Shown piece by piece: positions 22,230 through 34,699 of a stretch of 64,000 nt of DNA. Origin of the DNA: Polydactylus sextarius (Eukaryota; Chordata; Actinopteri; Polynemidae). The position numbers and the translations under genes are program-made. The stretch covers positions 8,115,501 to 8,179,500 of the forward strand of contig CM028922.1 of the NCBI GenBank assembly GCA_016801845.1, written 5' to 3'. Within the stretch, counting starts at the first letter, position 1, and each line of letters begins with the position of its first letter. Below the pieces are notes generated by a model. That model had not been told where the DNA came from. It made no database searches and saw only the letters and a program-made list of their open reading frames with translations.

Positions 22230-25200
22230 ATTCTCAGCCGCTAACAAGGCAAGTCCAAGCACTTTTGGTTCGTCCATTGATGGAAGGGAGGGGAGGGCGC
22301 ATCCCCCTCAGGCCGTCTGCTAATGGTCCGGGATGCTGCTCACTCCAAACCACGTGGGCTGGAGGAGCCGTGTGGGTTTCAGATAGATTGAAGGATAGAC
22401 GGATAGACAACCAGATGTGAATAATACTACTTTCAAATGAGTGGATCAGTCATCACTGAATTGGCCCTGTTATTTCAGCACCACGGACAGTGACCAGGAG
22501 AACAGAAGGCATGTTTCCTCTGCTGGAAAACTCCCTGTGATATAAAATGACAGCAGTTTATTTTTTTCACTGCCTCTTGAAGTGAACTGTGAATGAACAG
22601 CCACATGCTGACAGTCTCCCCGTGTATGCTAAGTACATCTGACAGAGAGTCAAAGGAATGTGACATTGCCCTTCTTGTCATGTCACACAGAGTCTGCACC
22701 AAGTGTCTGCGTCTGTGTTTGTGTGTGTGAACCTATAGGTTATATTTAACCAATCAAGTGTGTGTGTGTAGTGGCAGGGTTGCATAATGTTATATGAATA
22801 ATAGTATTGAAATATATTCCTGTAACAGTGATATAACAGCAATGGTGAAAAGGTGAATATGTCACAGCCCTTTTCCTGTGTGTGTGCACGTGTATGTGTG
22901 TGTGTGTGTGTGTACGTGTCAGAGAAGCTTAACAGTAAGACCCATTCTGTTCTAGAGCACCTGGGTCCAATGCTCCTACAAAATAATAGGCCCAGCTTCT
23001 CTCTACAACAGTACATCTGCAGTACATCTCACCACATTGTTCACACACATCCATATTTACAGCACTGATGTTGCTGACTCACCCTCCTCATAATTCTAAA
23101 AAACATTTATTTGTATTTATTTTCTTTATCCATAGAAATGTAATTTGCTTCCAGTTACATGTCCTTGACATTTTGTGGCCAACATGGGAGCTCATCTGTG
23201 GCTCTGGGAGGATTTACAGCTCTCCAGCAGCCTGACTGATCCATCGGACTTTGGTGCATAAAAACCCACCACAAGCAGCTGCATGCGGAGGAGCGGGGAG
23301 CTCAGTCAGTGGGGCTTGGGTTGTGGTAGTTACCATGGGTGAAATCTGAACCTACAGAGCACTTTAGTGGGGAAACATTTCCAGACATATTCTCGTATAT
23401 AACACATTTACAGTATTTTATTGTATATTTCTCCATCCTTAAGCTTACTGCAAAGTGTCAACATCTGAACATCACACAGAGACACACTTGTATCCAGGAA
23501 ATTATCTCCACAGCCGTGTGTTGGTCCCTCACTATAGTAGGTGTAAAGCGACATGGGATTTGTGGGCTATCCATCCATTTGTTGAGACATTTCCCCTGAA
23601 TTGTGAAGCGTCAGTGTGGGGCTGCCGGTTCGGTGACTCGGCCTCACCCGACAGCATATTGATCTCCTATCACTCTCAATGCTTCTCTCTAATCTCAGGT
23701 CACTCCGGTCAATGCAGAACGATTAGCAGTCATTGGCGGTAATGCACCAAAAACAGCTGCATCGGTGCTTTCTGAGGATCCATCACCTTATGCATTTAAT
23801 TCTGTCAAAATCATCAACACACTAATCTACAGGTGCAGTCATACTGTAGTCACACTTGCACCCTCAGTCATTTTAGATGATTTTTCAGACTAGTCATGTG
23901 TCTGCTCTTATGTCTTGAACTTATCTTCTGTAAAGTATAAATCAATAGTGATGTATATGAACATCTTAGGACTGATGCCAAGTTTTCACTCTCAAAAGTC
24001 AGTTTGTCATGGGTCTAGAATGAGCTGAAAACTAACTTTGTTTTCCAACACTGTATTTGCAATAAACCTGTCTGCATTTCCTTGTCCTCCTTCATTGGCT
24101 TTCCACTGCAAGCTGTAGTCAAGCAGGGCTAATGCATCAAACGTGGCCAATTTTAGATCGCTCCAGAGACTCAAAGGCAGACAGAGAGAGAGAAACTGGG
24201 AGAGAGGGCTAAACTGAGAAGGAGGGAGAGAGAGTCACAATGACTTTCTTGTCCTGTGTGCGTATGTGTTTTAAGCATTAACATGAATTGTTAATGATTA
24301 TACTCCAGTAGCTGCACCCACTGTCTCCCTGCATGCTGACGTTATAATGTCCTTGACCGCTGCCCTGGTGTCTGTCTCTATTCGGGCCCTCACGCTGGCT
24401 GCAGGCTTGAGACGAATATTTCATTGTTGGGCTGCTCACTCGGAAACCTCGAGGTGCTTTTCGATGTCCTGTGAGGGGTGGCGGTGGTGTGATATACACG
24501 GTGCAACAAGGTTGTGTGGGATGGGCAAAAAAAAAAAAAAAAAAACAGGGGAGTCATTCAGCATCAATTCTGGGCTCCAGTGCACTGCAGAACGGTTGGA
24601 ATGTTTTCAAATGGCACTGCAGCAGAAACAAGCTCCGGCAGCCAGACAGGCCCATCCCAGTGATAACCCTGGCCCTGCAGAGACCACAGTCCACAGAGGT
24701 GCAAAGGGAGTGCATTCCCCTTTGCATGAGGTCAAGGCATGGGCATCTGTAGGCGACATAGTGCAGAGGCATGTTGTTTAATATGCTGATACATATATAA
24801 CTCAGGGACAGCATGAAATGCTGCTGCTACATAAGTAGCTGTGGCTTTGGTAATAGCCATGGACCTAAATAATATTTCTGCTTATTCTCTTACTTTATAA
24901 CTTTTGCAAATTAGCCACCACTGTGACACCAGTGCTGCTATAGGATAACTGCAAATGTTGTAGAGAAATATAACTGTAGCACAAGCAGAAAAGACACATA
25001 ATAAAATAGTAACTGGTGAGTATTTAAAACTATAAGCTACCAATGGCACATGTTCAGCTGTAGCCATAAATGTGTGTAATCATATTGTGTTATATGTATT
25101 TTCTCAAGTAAAGTTTTGATAACAGATTTGAGTGTTTTTAGTTTTTCAAAACAAAAATCCCTCAAATCTTTCCCTTACAGCTGCTGTGACGTACTGGTGT

Positions 25201-26860
25201 TATGTAACCAACATGGCTGCCAGTTATACATCTGTCTCTAACACATTCATCGGAAGCAAACAAATGTCATGAGTCAGTGGAGAGGAAGAATGACATTGAG
25301 ATGGAGAGGGTAGCAAACACAGGGATGTTAATTAAGCTTAGCCTTGATGGTGCTCAGCCCACTGCTGCAGCAGCACCTCACAGGCTGCTAACTACGTGTA
25401 CGTGTGTGTGTGTGTGTGTGGATGGCTGCGTGCGGCCCGAAGATTAATGGTCCATGTCATGGATGGAGTCAATATTGTGAATGCTACACATTGTTTTCAG
25501 TAGCTGTACATAAGCAGTTTTACTCAACATGAAAACAATATCTGGCCAAAAGTATATGGACAGAACAAATCCTATTTGTTGCATTTGTATGTGATTTTTC
25601 AACATTTAATGTGCTGCTGATTGTGGAACCTGGTGGCAGAGATTTGCTCAAACTGAACCACAAGCATCGCTGATGTTTACTGAAAAGGCTTGGCTCACTG
25701 TGGGTGTTTCAGTTCAGGTTGAATGAGCTGAAAGGAGACAAGGTAAAACTGGAGAACCATTTCATTTTTTTTTTTATGTATCTCACTTTGTGCATATGTG
25801 ACAAACACCTCTGGAGCAAAAGTAGAACTGTTTTGAAGCCACAAAGCTAATGTCATCTATAAAGGCCCTGCAGAATAGTTGCAAGGATTTCCAGTCATGG
25901 ATATATTTAAGAAGTTTAAGTGTGTGTGCATGTGTGTGAGTGATGAAGACACAGAGGATGGTCTTAGACAAATGCAGGTGTCCAGACACAATGACTTGAC
26001 ATATTCACATCAATAAATTCACATACTTTCTTTCTCTGTCTCTCGCTCTCTCTCTCTCTTTGTCTCTCTCTACCTTTCCTTGCCTCCCTCCCTCCTTCCC
26101 TCTGTCTCCTTTCCTGTCTCCTTTCTGTCTCTCCCTCCATTACTCTGTCTGGCTCACACCCTCCCAGTCACCATAACAGTTTGTCGTCTCCTGCTCGCTG
26201 TGATAATATTATTGCTTTTCCACCTTAGACAACACCAGCACCCATCTGCTACATCTGGCATCTTTTACCCTCAGTTAACCACAGGCAGTAGTCATGGAGG
26301 TGTCCTTCACAGGAGGCAGAGCATTAACATGTTGTGCAGCAAGGTCGTAACTACGGTCTTATGCACCATTACACCAGAACATGTGCTGGTTTTGAAGGTA
26401 TAGGAAATCATTTAAGCCTTTGGTTTAAACATTGCTCACATGAGTGTGCACTTCAGGGCCTTGACAATGGAGGATTTAGATTTTTGCATGTTCAGCTCTC
26501 ATGCGAGCTTTGTTGTGTATTGATCAATATTTGTTTTTTGTTTTGCACATGCACATATTGGCCAAGATAATACACAATGTGTTTTTGGTTTGAGAGAAAA
26601 ACAATTATATAACACAACGCTGACCTTGCAGACATTGAAGCACAGTGCTGGTTATACTGTCACTGTGAATAATATTGATCGTAAAGTTGTTAATAATGGA
26701 TTCAAGCTTGTACTGGGGGGGTTATTTGTAATTTTTGACACTTTAAATCTCACTGACCTGTCAGAATCAACAAGACTTCATTATAAACTCTTGTTGAAAT
26801 TCCAAAGATACCATTTATGTATTAAAAAGCTATCTATATATCTATATCTATCAGGATAGA
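22230..26860. other. Intergenic region right of nefm
   Basis: I see no gene. There are GT microsatellites at about 22880-22918 and 25400-25420 and CT-rich runs near 26030-26110. A TGGCCAAAAGTATATGGACA stretch near 25545 resembles the end of a fish Tc1-type element. Confidence 0.45.
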
Positions 26861-26944
26861 TTGATTGATTAGTATATATATGGTATATAGTATAGTGTAG
26901 TATATTTAATACAATACTAGTATTTATGTATGTATGTATATATA

Positions 26945-27975
26945 CACTCACCGGCCACTTTATTAGGCATACCTGTCCAACTGCTCATTAACGCAAATTT
27001 CTAATCAGCCAATCACATGGCAGCAACTCAGTGCATTTATGCATGTAGACATGTTAAAGACGATTTGCTGCAGTTCAAACCGAGCATCAGAATGGGGAAG
27101 AAAGGTGATTTAAGTGACTTTGAACGTGGCATGGTTGTTGGTGCCAGGTGGGCTGGTCTGAGTGTTTCAGAAACTGCTGATCTACTGGGATTTTCACGCA
27201 CAACCATCTCTAGGGTTTACAGAGAATGGTCAGAAAAAGAGAAAATATACAGTGAGCAGCAGTTTTGTGGGCGAAAATGCCTTGTTGATGCCAGAGGTCA
27301 GGGGAGATTGGCCAGACTGGTTCAAGCTGATAGAAAGGCAACAGTAACTCAAATAACCACTCGTTACAACCAAGGTATGCAGAAGAGCATCTCTGCACTC
27401 ACAACACGTCAAATTTGGCGTCAACAACATGAAGGTATGGATCCATCCTGCCTTGTATCAATGGTTCAGGCTGGTGGTGGTGTAATGGTGTAGGAGATAT
27501 TTTCTTGGCACTCTTTGGGCCCCTTAGTACCAATTGAGCATTGTGGTAACACCACAGCCTACCTGAATATTGTTGCAGACCATGTCCATCCCTTTATGAC
27601 CACAGTTTACCCATCTTCTGATGACTACTGCCAGCAGGATAATGCACCATGTCATAAAGCTCGAATCATCTCAGACTGGTTTCTCGAACATGACAATGAG
27701 TTCACTGTACTCAAATGACCTCCACAGTCACCAGATCTCAATCCAATAGAGCACCTTTGGGATGTGGTGGAATAGGAGATTCGCATCATGGATGTGCAGC
27801 CGACAAATCTGCAGCAACTGTGTGATGTTGTCATGTCAATATGGACCAAACTCTCTGAGGAATGTTTCCAGTACCTTGTTGGATCTATGTCACGAAGGAT
27901 TAAGGCAGTTCTGAAGGCAAAAGGGGGTCCAACCCAGTACTAGCAAGGTGTACCTAATAAAGTGGCCAGTGAGTG
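26945..27975 (+). mobile_element. Tc1/mariner-type DNA transposon, decayed
   Basis: The left end CACTCACCGGCCACTTTATT and the right end AATAAAGTGGCCAGTGAGTG are inverted repeats of about 23-29 bp with one or two mismatches. A TA dinucleotide precedes the left end. On the right, GT-repeat DNA replaces the expected TA. The body encodes a Tc1 transposase remnant in the same direction. At about 1.03 kb it is shorter than intact relatives, which I recall as about 1.2 kb or more. Confidence 0.93.
27092..27943 (+). pseudogene. Tc1-like transposase remnant
   Basis: The frame is continuous for 284 codons but broken by three in-frame stops (27491 TAG, 27716 TGA, 27773 TAG). The N-terminal paired-like helix-turn-helix region is readable (GKKGDLSDFERGMVVGA; GFSRTTISRVYREWS). 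The catalytic part keeps the QQDNAPCHKAR aspartate motif and SPDLNPIEHLWD, which carries the DDE/D glutamate. The stretch that normally carries the first catalytic Asp is missing: the sequence jumps from a threonine-rich region to RQIWRQQHEGMDP. Relatives are about 340 residues, so roughly 55-60 codons are absent. The copy cannot be autonomous. Confidence 0.9.
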
Positions 27976-27977
27976 AG

Positions 27978-27980
27978 TGT

Positions 27981-28057
<77 letters not shown>
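27978..28057. repeat. Compound (GT)n(AT)n microsatellite
   Basis: GT repeats (27978-28026) switch to AT repeats (28027-28057). The tract begins exactly where the Tc1 right end stops and is followed by the retrotransposon fragment. Confidence 0.9.
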
Positions 28058-28060
<3 letters not shown>

Positions 28061-28064
28061 CTTT

Positions 28065-28810
28065 CTGTCACCACATCTATCACTACTGCCTTCTTCTGCA
28101 CTTTGTTCACCACCACTAAGTCTGGAAGCTGAAGTCCCACAGAACCTTGGCACTGCTGTTCTCAGCTGCCTTCTGTGGCACGACCCATTGGGATTTGGGT
28201 ACTTCTATTCCATACTGGGTACAGATGTTCCTGTACACTATTCCAGCTACCTGGCTGTGCCTCTCAGTGTACACTGACCCGGCTAGCATCTGCTCCTCTT
28301 CCTCTGCACTCTCATTGGGTTTCTGCTGCCTGAGGCATTCACTTAGTACTTCATCCTTTGTGGCTATTTTCTTGATGTCTTCCTGGATGTTTGATGTTTC
28401 ATCCTGGATCGTGGCCTTAATGCTCATGAGTCCTCGGCCTCCCTCTTTTCGCTTATCGTACAGTCTCAGGGTGCTGGATTTAGGGTGAAACCCTCCATTC
28501 ATGGTGACGAGCTTTCTTGTCTTGATATCAACATCTCCACCTTTGGCCAGCTTATAATCCTGGCAGAGTATCTGATGACGGGCAGTGCGTACATGTTGAT
28601 GGCTCAGATTTTGTTCTTAACATTCAGCTGACTTTTTAGGATTTACCTTACTTTAGGTCTGGAGTTGTGGCTGACTTCCTTGCGGCCTCCTCATTGTTTC
28701 TATTAGGTTGTGGGATACCGAGGTACTAGTAGCTGTCTTGGATATTACCCTTTGTTGCCCTCTGTTAGATGCTGTGAGAGGAGCTGAACTCCAAGTCCAC
28801 ACAATCCTCA
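28065..28810 (-). mobile_element. Non-LTR retrotransposon fragment (R4/Dong/Rex6-like, C-terminal part)
   Basis: On the minus strand, pieces in shifted frames read YLGIPQPNRNNEEAARK, MYALPVIRYSARIISWPK, FHPKSSTLRLYDKRKEGGRG, SVYTERHSQVAGIVYRNIC and PDLVVVNKVQKKAVVIDV. These match the C-terminal region of a non-LTR reverse-transcriptase family I recall as abundant in fish. Frameshifts, stops and an internal deletion are present, and the fragment ends at the microsatellite. The longest open piece is 28116-28502. The clade assignment is from memory and less certain than the retrotransposon call. Confidence 0.8.
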
Positions 28811-28839
28811 AGGAAAAAAAAGACATGAATATATAGTTT

Positions 28840-28872
<33 letters not shown>

Positions 28873-29643
28873 CGTAATGGACTCTCAGTAAACATCACTG
28901 AAACAGCAGTAATAGTGCATTTGTTTTCAGCTGCAATTGAACAGTGCTAGTGATCTGTTACAGCAGCAGGATGTGCCACACGTAATGAAGTAAACATGTC
29001 AGCCAGTGCAGGGCTTTGGCTAACTCATTTGTGTGGACGATAATGGAGGTTTTTTGCTACAAAGATACTTATTAGTCAATTGATTGTTTAATGGAAACTG
29101 TTGACTGTAAGAAAAACCACAGTCAATAACGTCTGTTTAGAGACTGTGGAATGAGTTAAGTTTACAGCTCTTAAAGCTAGGTAAGGAGGAAACTAAAAGA
29201 ACTATGAATGTAATATATATATACACACACACACATAGAATCAGTTTTAAAACTGTGAATGAATCAGTTAAAAGAAAACAATACATCAGTATCAGAATTG
29301 ACTTCTAAGTTGTAATGCAATCGTGCATTTGTAATGGTGCATAAGAGTCCAGACTGCAGCATTCTGCAAAGGGCAGAGCTCCGTTTGACTCTGGGGGGAT
29401 GGATGGGTGAGAGGTGTAAGGTTAAGAGGATCAGATGGTGAGGTAAGCAGGGTGTGACAAGCTGTGGATCGCTGTATGGGGTGATGCTAGTGGGAGGTCT
29501 GGAGGCGGTGATGATATCGCATATAGTGGCAGGGCAGAAAAGAGCAACGAGAAGGGGGCGGGGGGGGGGGGTGTACATAGGAATAGAAGAAGAGAAAGGG
29601 AGGGGTTGCACTAGGATCTGCAGTTTATCTGCAATGCATCAGT

Positions 29644-29683
<40 letters not shown>

Positions 29684-29879
29684 CACTCGCTCTCTTTCTC
29701 GGTGTGTGTGTGTGTGTGTGTATTAGGCAGATAGAGCGTCTTTTCTCGTAGGTGATCCTCTGTGGACAGCTAAGTAGCCACAGAAATAAAACTGCTCCAC
29801 ATTCTCCTCTCACGGGGAACAAGGCTGGCCAAAATCCAAGAGGTAGTTATGTCACCTCCCTCTCTCTCTCTGTCTCTCT

Positions 29880-29910
<31 letters not shown>

Positions 29911-30369
29911 TGTAAACAAACATACAAACACATACACACATATACAAAGATGCCATCAGATTGACCTTGTGCAGAGCCATCAAAAGTAGAAATTCTTATT
30001 CTTATCATTTGTCTTTAGGAGTTTGTCATTTGTACACTCAGCACTCAGTAAATGTAATTCATGTAAACAAATTAATAATAACCTGAAAAGCAAAACTTTA
30101 ACTGAAGATGCACAAACATACAAACCACTAGCTCCTCTGTTAAGTTTGGAAATGCAAATTGAAAAAAACAAAACAAAACAAAACCCACAATATATCTCTT
30201 AGTAGATACACTCTCTGCAGAAGAGACATCAAGTTTTCAATAAAATGTCAACATTACTTACAATCTATCATCTCCTAATGAAATTATGTAACAAAATATA
30301 TGGCAAACAAAGTGAAGAGTGTGGTAAAAATCTGTCAGCACCCTGAGTGAATGCAAAAGCAATTTACTG

Positions 30370-30404
<35 letters not shown>

Positions 30405-33400
30405 CACTAAACCTTTTTTCATATGTCCAACTGAGGAAATTCTCATCTTGTGTTGATTAACCTCTGATTTATAATGTTGTTTGTACTTAAGCAGCACCTG
30501 GTGCTTAGATAAATCTTTTCGAGTCTAAAGGAAGATAATCTGTACTCCCAACCCTTCAGCCAACTTTGTGTTTTGTCTTTGTATTGAGATATTACACTCT
30601 CTGTGCTCACACAATGCATTATCAGTATGGTTATTATGACCTTTTGTCTTTACCCGTAAGCAGGGTAACACTTTTTGAAAGTGTTTGTAGCTGCAGTAGC
30701 TTTGTTCTTTATATATTGTAAATGTTGTTTAAAACCTTTATTATTGCTTTGTTTTAAGGTTCAGTTGTCTATATTTAAGCATTGTGGCCAGTCGACTGTT
30801 GTTTCATCGTCGTCTATTAACAACAATCCTACCGACCTTTTTTAAGTATACCTAACAATTTTACATTAGCTTCACTTTCTTCATGGCAACATTTATGTTG
30901 TTCGTCACACTAAACTGTGAAAGTGAAGTTGTAGTGACAAATTTATTGATTTATTACACAAACACTGAAGAACTGGGACCTGAAAACACACAGTTGCACT
31001 TACATTTTCAAGACAGTTAAAATAACTGTAGCATGTAGAATCAAAAGCTCCTTAAAGATGATTAGTTATTCCGTGAAGTTAGTTGTTTGTTTGTTTGTTT
31101 GTTTTATCTTCTTTCATTTCTGGAGTTGCTTGAGGGAAGTGTAACAGTGATGCTGCAATCCTACAGTTTACGCCGAGTCATATAAAGTGAAACTTTTTAG
31201 TTTTGCTTAACGCTTTAATGAGTCAACTAAATAATTATAAGTGCCTACACTGCATTTTGAATATACGTGTTTACATAAGTACGATGCCATACCATAATAT
31301 TTAATATATACATTTTTTTTTTAATCACTGTTTAGGTTTGTATGGTCGTTATGCTCTGGCTCTGGCATTAGACTGAGAATGTTTTGCCATATTCTTTACA
31401 CATAGACAGTTTACTGTATGTACTTGATGTAAAGCACCACCCTCAGCATGTTTGTGCTGCTCCCTTCTCATTATATGAGCCCCTGTTGTCCCTGAACCGG
31501 TTGTCAGCATGTGCTGTGCGGCTTTGTAAGTTGTCAATACGTCCCCGTGTCAATGTCACCGAGACAAATACATTTACACATGTTGCAGTTTGCTACACGT
31601 AGGGTAATAGTCTAGATTCGGCTGCTTCTGCTGCTGCAGGATGCTGTAACAGCTGTTGTTCAGAGGAAAAAGGATCACATAGTACGTCGAAAGGCACAAA
31701 CTGTCATAGACTCGACAGACTCGCACACAGTGCACGGCGTGTTTGTGTCCTCCTTCCATCTTTCTAACAAATGCTGACAAGGTCTTACCTCTTGAGTAAA
31801 GTGAAGCGTTTTAACGCTGAAGTCAGCAGCTTTTCTCATCTGAAGGAGGAAGTGAACGATCAGCGGAAGCCGAGAAGATTAAACTGAATTACCTTACTGA
31901 TGGCGATTACTCAAACTGATGGTTTGAGACCCCTGTTTGATTATTTCATCGTTGTCTGTTTTCCACAGAACATACTAGAGGCCTTTAAAAAAACACACAG
32001 TGTCAGTTTTGATCATTTTCATAACAAAAACACTTATCAGAGAAAACAATCCTTTAGCCAAGTAGGTCGGCCCTTAGGTTCTTTCAGTGCTGGCCCCCCT
32101 AGAGTGGCAAGTATCTGAGTCATGCACATGATCCAGTCATCAGGAACAGGCTATAAAAATGCCAGCCCACTTGATGAAACAATTGTTCTCTCTGAGATTA
32201 GCTCCTGTGTGTAAGGACACTGAAACTACCAGCTCATTCAAATTGTCTTATTTGTGTATGCCAGGCCTCCGTCTTTTAATCTATTACAGTAAATTATGCC
32301 ATCCATCTGTCTCTCCTTCCATGCAACCTGCATTTGTTCTCTCTTCAAGGCACTCAGCAAAGTTAACATTTGTAATTTTATACTGGAAAAAAAAGAAAAA
32401 GAAAGAAAGAAATCATGGATTTGAATCAGTAGTTATCAGTGTCATCAGTAAAAGCACGTGTTCAATTTCCAGATTTTTTATCTACCTCTTAATATCCTGG
32501 ATCATCCACACATAGTGGTCTGACATCATGTTTTTAATCTGCAGAGTCACTCATCACCCTCTTTCTCTGCAACCCTCCTCCCTCCTCTGCTGTCTCTACC
32601 TACACAGACGCAGATTCACTGTCTCTCTTTTTATGTCTCTATCCTCTTCAATCATTTCGAGACATTTTAATGTTATGGGCTCGGTAGATCGTCTATTCAG
32701 TACCTGTGCTCCAGGAAAATTACCTCAGTGCGTATTTTTCTAGTGCACCACACAAAAGAGAAAGAAAATAGACTTTGCGTTTGAAAAGCTTAAATTGCAT
32801 TTGCAAAATGCTTAAATATATATCTTAGTGACAACCATACAGCTACATATATAAATAAAAGTAAACACTCGTGGGTGATAGGTTGCAGTGAAGAGGCCCA
32901 GTCACGATCAAGATTCATGGCATCAAACAGAAACACTTGTCAGAGGCTGAACTGTGTCTTTGGAAACAAGCGTTTTATTAGATTTATTTAAAAAAAAAAC
33001 AAAAAACAAACAAACAAAAAAAAAAACAGCAAATGAATTGTATTATCTTTGAGAAAATATCTGCACAAAGTAGAAAACTTTCATTGTGTGTTATTATTTT
33101 TATGTCGTTACGAAGGAGAAGGAAACTGTTAAAACAAGGTTGTCCTTGCTTGACTCGGATGACTCAGCTGAATCCTTCCATCTGATATTAGCTGTTGCAC
33201 AGCACCTCTGTGTGTGTGTGTGTGTTTGTTTGTTCCTCTGTGTACATCACATTTGTATTTCAACATGAATTTTGCTCAAAGAGGAACATGTTTTAGGATA
33301 CAACTCAAAGCATTTATTTTCACTTAGTGTCAAAAGAAAAATATATCAAAACAATCAACAGACAAGATATTAAATGGTAAAGAGAGGATACCATCACTGT

Positions 33401-33590
33401 GAGATTAAATAGATACATAACAAAACCCTTTTTCCATCCATCAAAAGTACTTATTTTCATATTTTTTTTCCTATTCATCAAAAATAAGACCAAACAAGCC
33501 TCAGGACTGGATATAAAATTGGATTTTCAACTTTAAATCATAAATCACTCACAATATTACTTCTGTGAATGCAGAACTTTTGATGGATTG
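28811..33590. other. Gene-poor region with microsatellites
   Basis: I see no supported gene. Microsatellites: CA at about 28846-28872, CT at 29646-29680, GT at 29702-29720, CA at 29883-29910 and 30372-30402. A minus-strand donor-like AGAG|GTAAGA lies near 31783-31793 without a coding frame. A-rich runs lie near 32990-33030. Confidence 0.5.
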
Positions 33591-33599
33591 TAGAGGATA

Positions 33600-33775
33600 C
33601 AGTCGCTGTGGTGAATATGATTTAGATGTCAGTGCCAGCAGATGTCAGTATCCAGCCAAAACAATTGGATATCATCGGCATAAAAAGAAGAAACTGTAGA
33701 GAAAGCAGCTTATGTCATCGAGTGTAGAGAAAATAACACAGGAACTAGGATAGAACCATGAGGCACTCCCACATA
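33600..33775 (-). mobile_element. Reverse-transcriptase relic of a LINE (L2/Rex-like)
   Basis: On the minus strand, GVPHGSILVPVLFSLHSMT reads into a stop and then SSFYADDIQLFWLDTD follows in frame. These are the PQG-type motif and the YADD catalytic motif of non-LTR reverse transcriptases. The spacer between them is shortened and the flanks are unreadable, so this is an old, deleted copy. Confidence 0.75.
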
Positions 33776-34529
33776 CAATATACAAGAATTAAAGATTCAT
33801 TATTATTATAAAGGAGTTTTTTATGGTTTGAGGTAGTTTAAAGAAACTACATTATACTTTCAGCCATGCTAGCCCTTTAGTGTAGGAAATGTAATATCAG
33901 TTGGTCAGTCCAACTCAACTTACAATTTACCAGACTCCATACAGTGTTTTACAGCTTTTCTTTTTTCCACATAAAGGCATGAGCATTGTTCTTGCCCCTC
34001 TCTGTGGCAGTTATGAACTCATTGGTGCCTGTATGCTCATAAATCAGTGAAAGACAGTTTTTTTTTTCAGCTGTGACTGGGACAGCTCTATCCCACATAA
34101 AAAGAATACATTTATAGAGAATTCAAGAGGTTCAGGAAGAATGTCTGTGAAAAAATTGAGCACTTAACGTTCATGATGCTGTGGGTCGTTAATACTGCTG
34201 TGTAACAACTGTGTGTTCTGTCACAGACACTATTTTAATCTCTAAAAAGGCTTAATGACTGCAGCAAGTCTGTCTTTGGCACCAAAAGTCCCACTCAAAC
34301 ACTGTGAAGAAACACAACATGTTTTAAGCTTATGTGTGTGACTGTGTGTGAGAGAGAGAGGGAGAACGTGGGAGTTTGTGTACTACAGGTCTGCCCCTAG
34401 TTATTTTAAGCCATCCCAGTATTTCTCTTGGACTTGTCAATGAGCTGTTGGTGAGACAGACTGAGGCGCAGAGAGGAAAGTGGAGTCATGCTGCAGAGGT
34501 TGAGCTGCAGAATCATGATACAGCTGAAT

Positions 34530-34598
34530 GAGGGAGGGAGGGAGGGAGGAAGAGAGTAGGAACGGGAGGGGGGAGGGGGGGTGGGGGGTGGGAGGGAG
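34530..34598 (+). repeat. (GGGA)n and G-rich quadruplex-prone tract
   Basis: A GGGA tetranucleotide run (34530-34549) is followed at 34564-34598 by dense G-runs of three to seven separated by A or T. This meets the usual G-quadruplex pattern on the + strand. Confidence 0.75.
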
Positions 34599-34699
34599 TG
34601 AAACAGGTATTGAGGTTTAAAAAGGTGTGGGCGTGCGTGTGTGTGCAGTTGTGGTGACGATATCTACCCGTTCAAAAGTCATTACGTAACTGTATCTGT

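Noticed and set aside
21266..22420. 384-codon + strand frame opposite nefm exon 1
   Set aside because: It is an antisense shadow of the coiled-coil rod. The minus-strand reading matches NEFM throughout.
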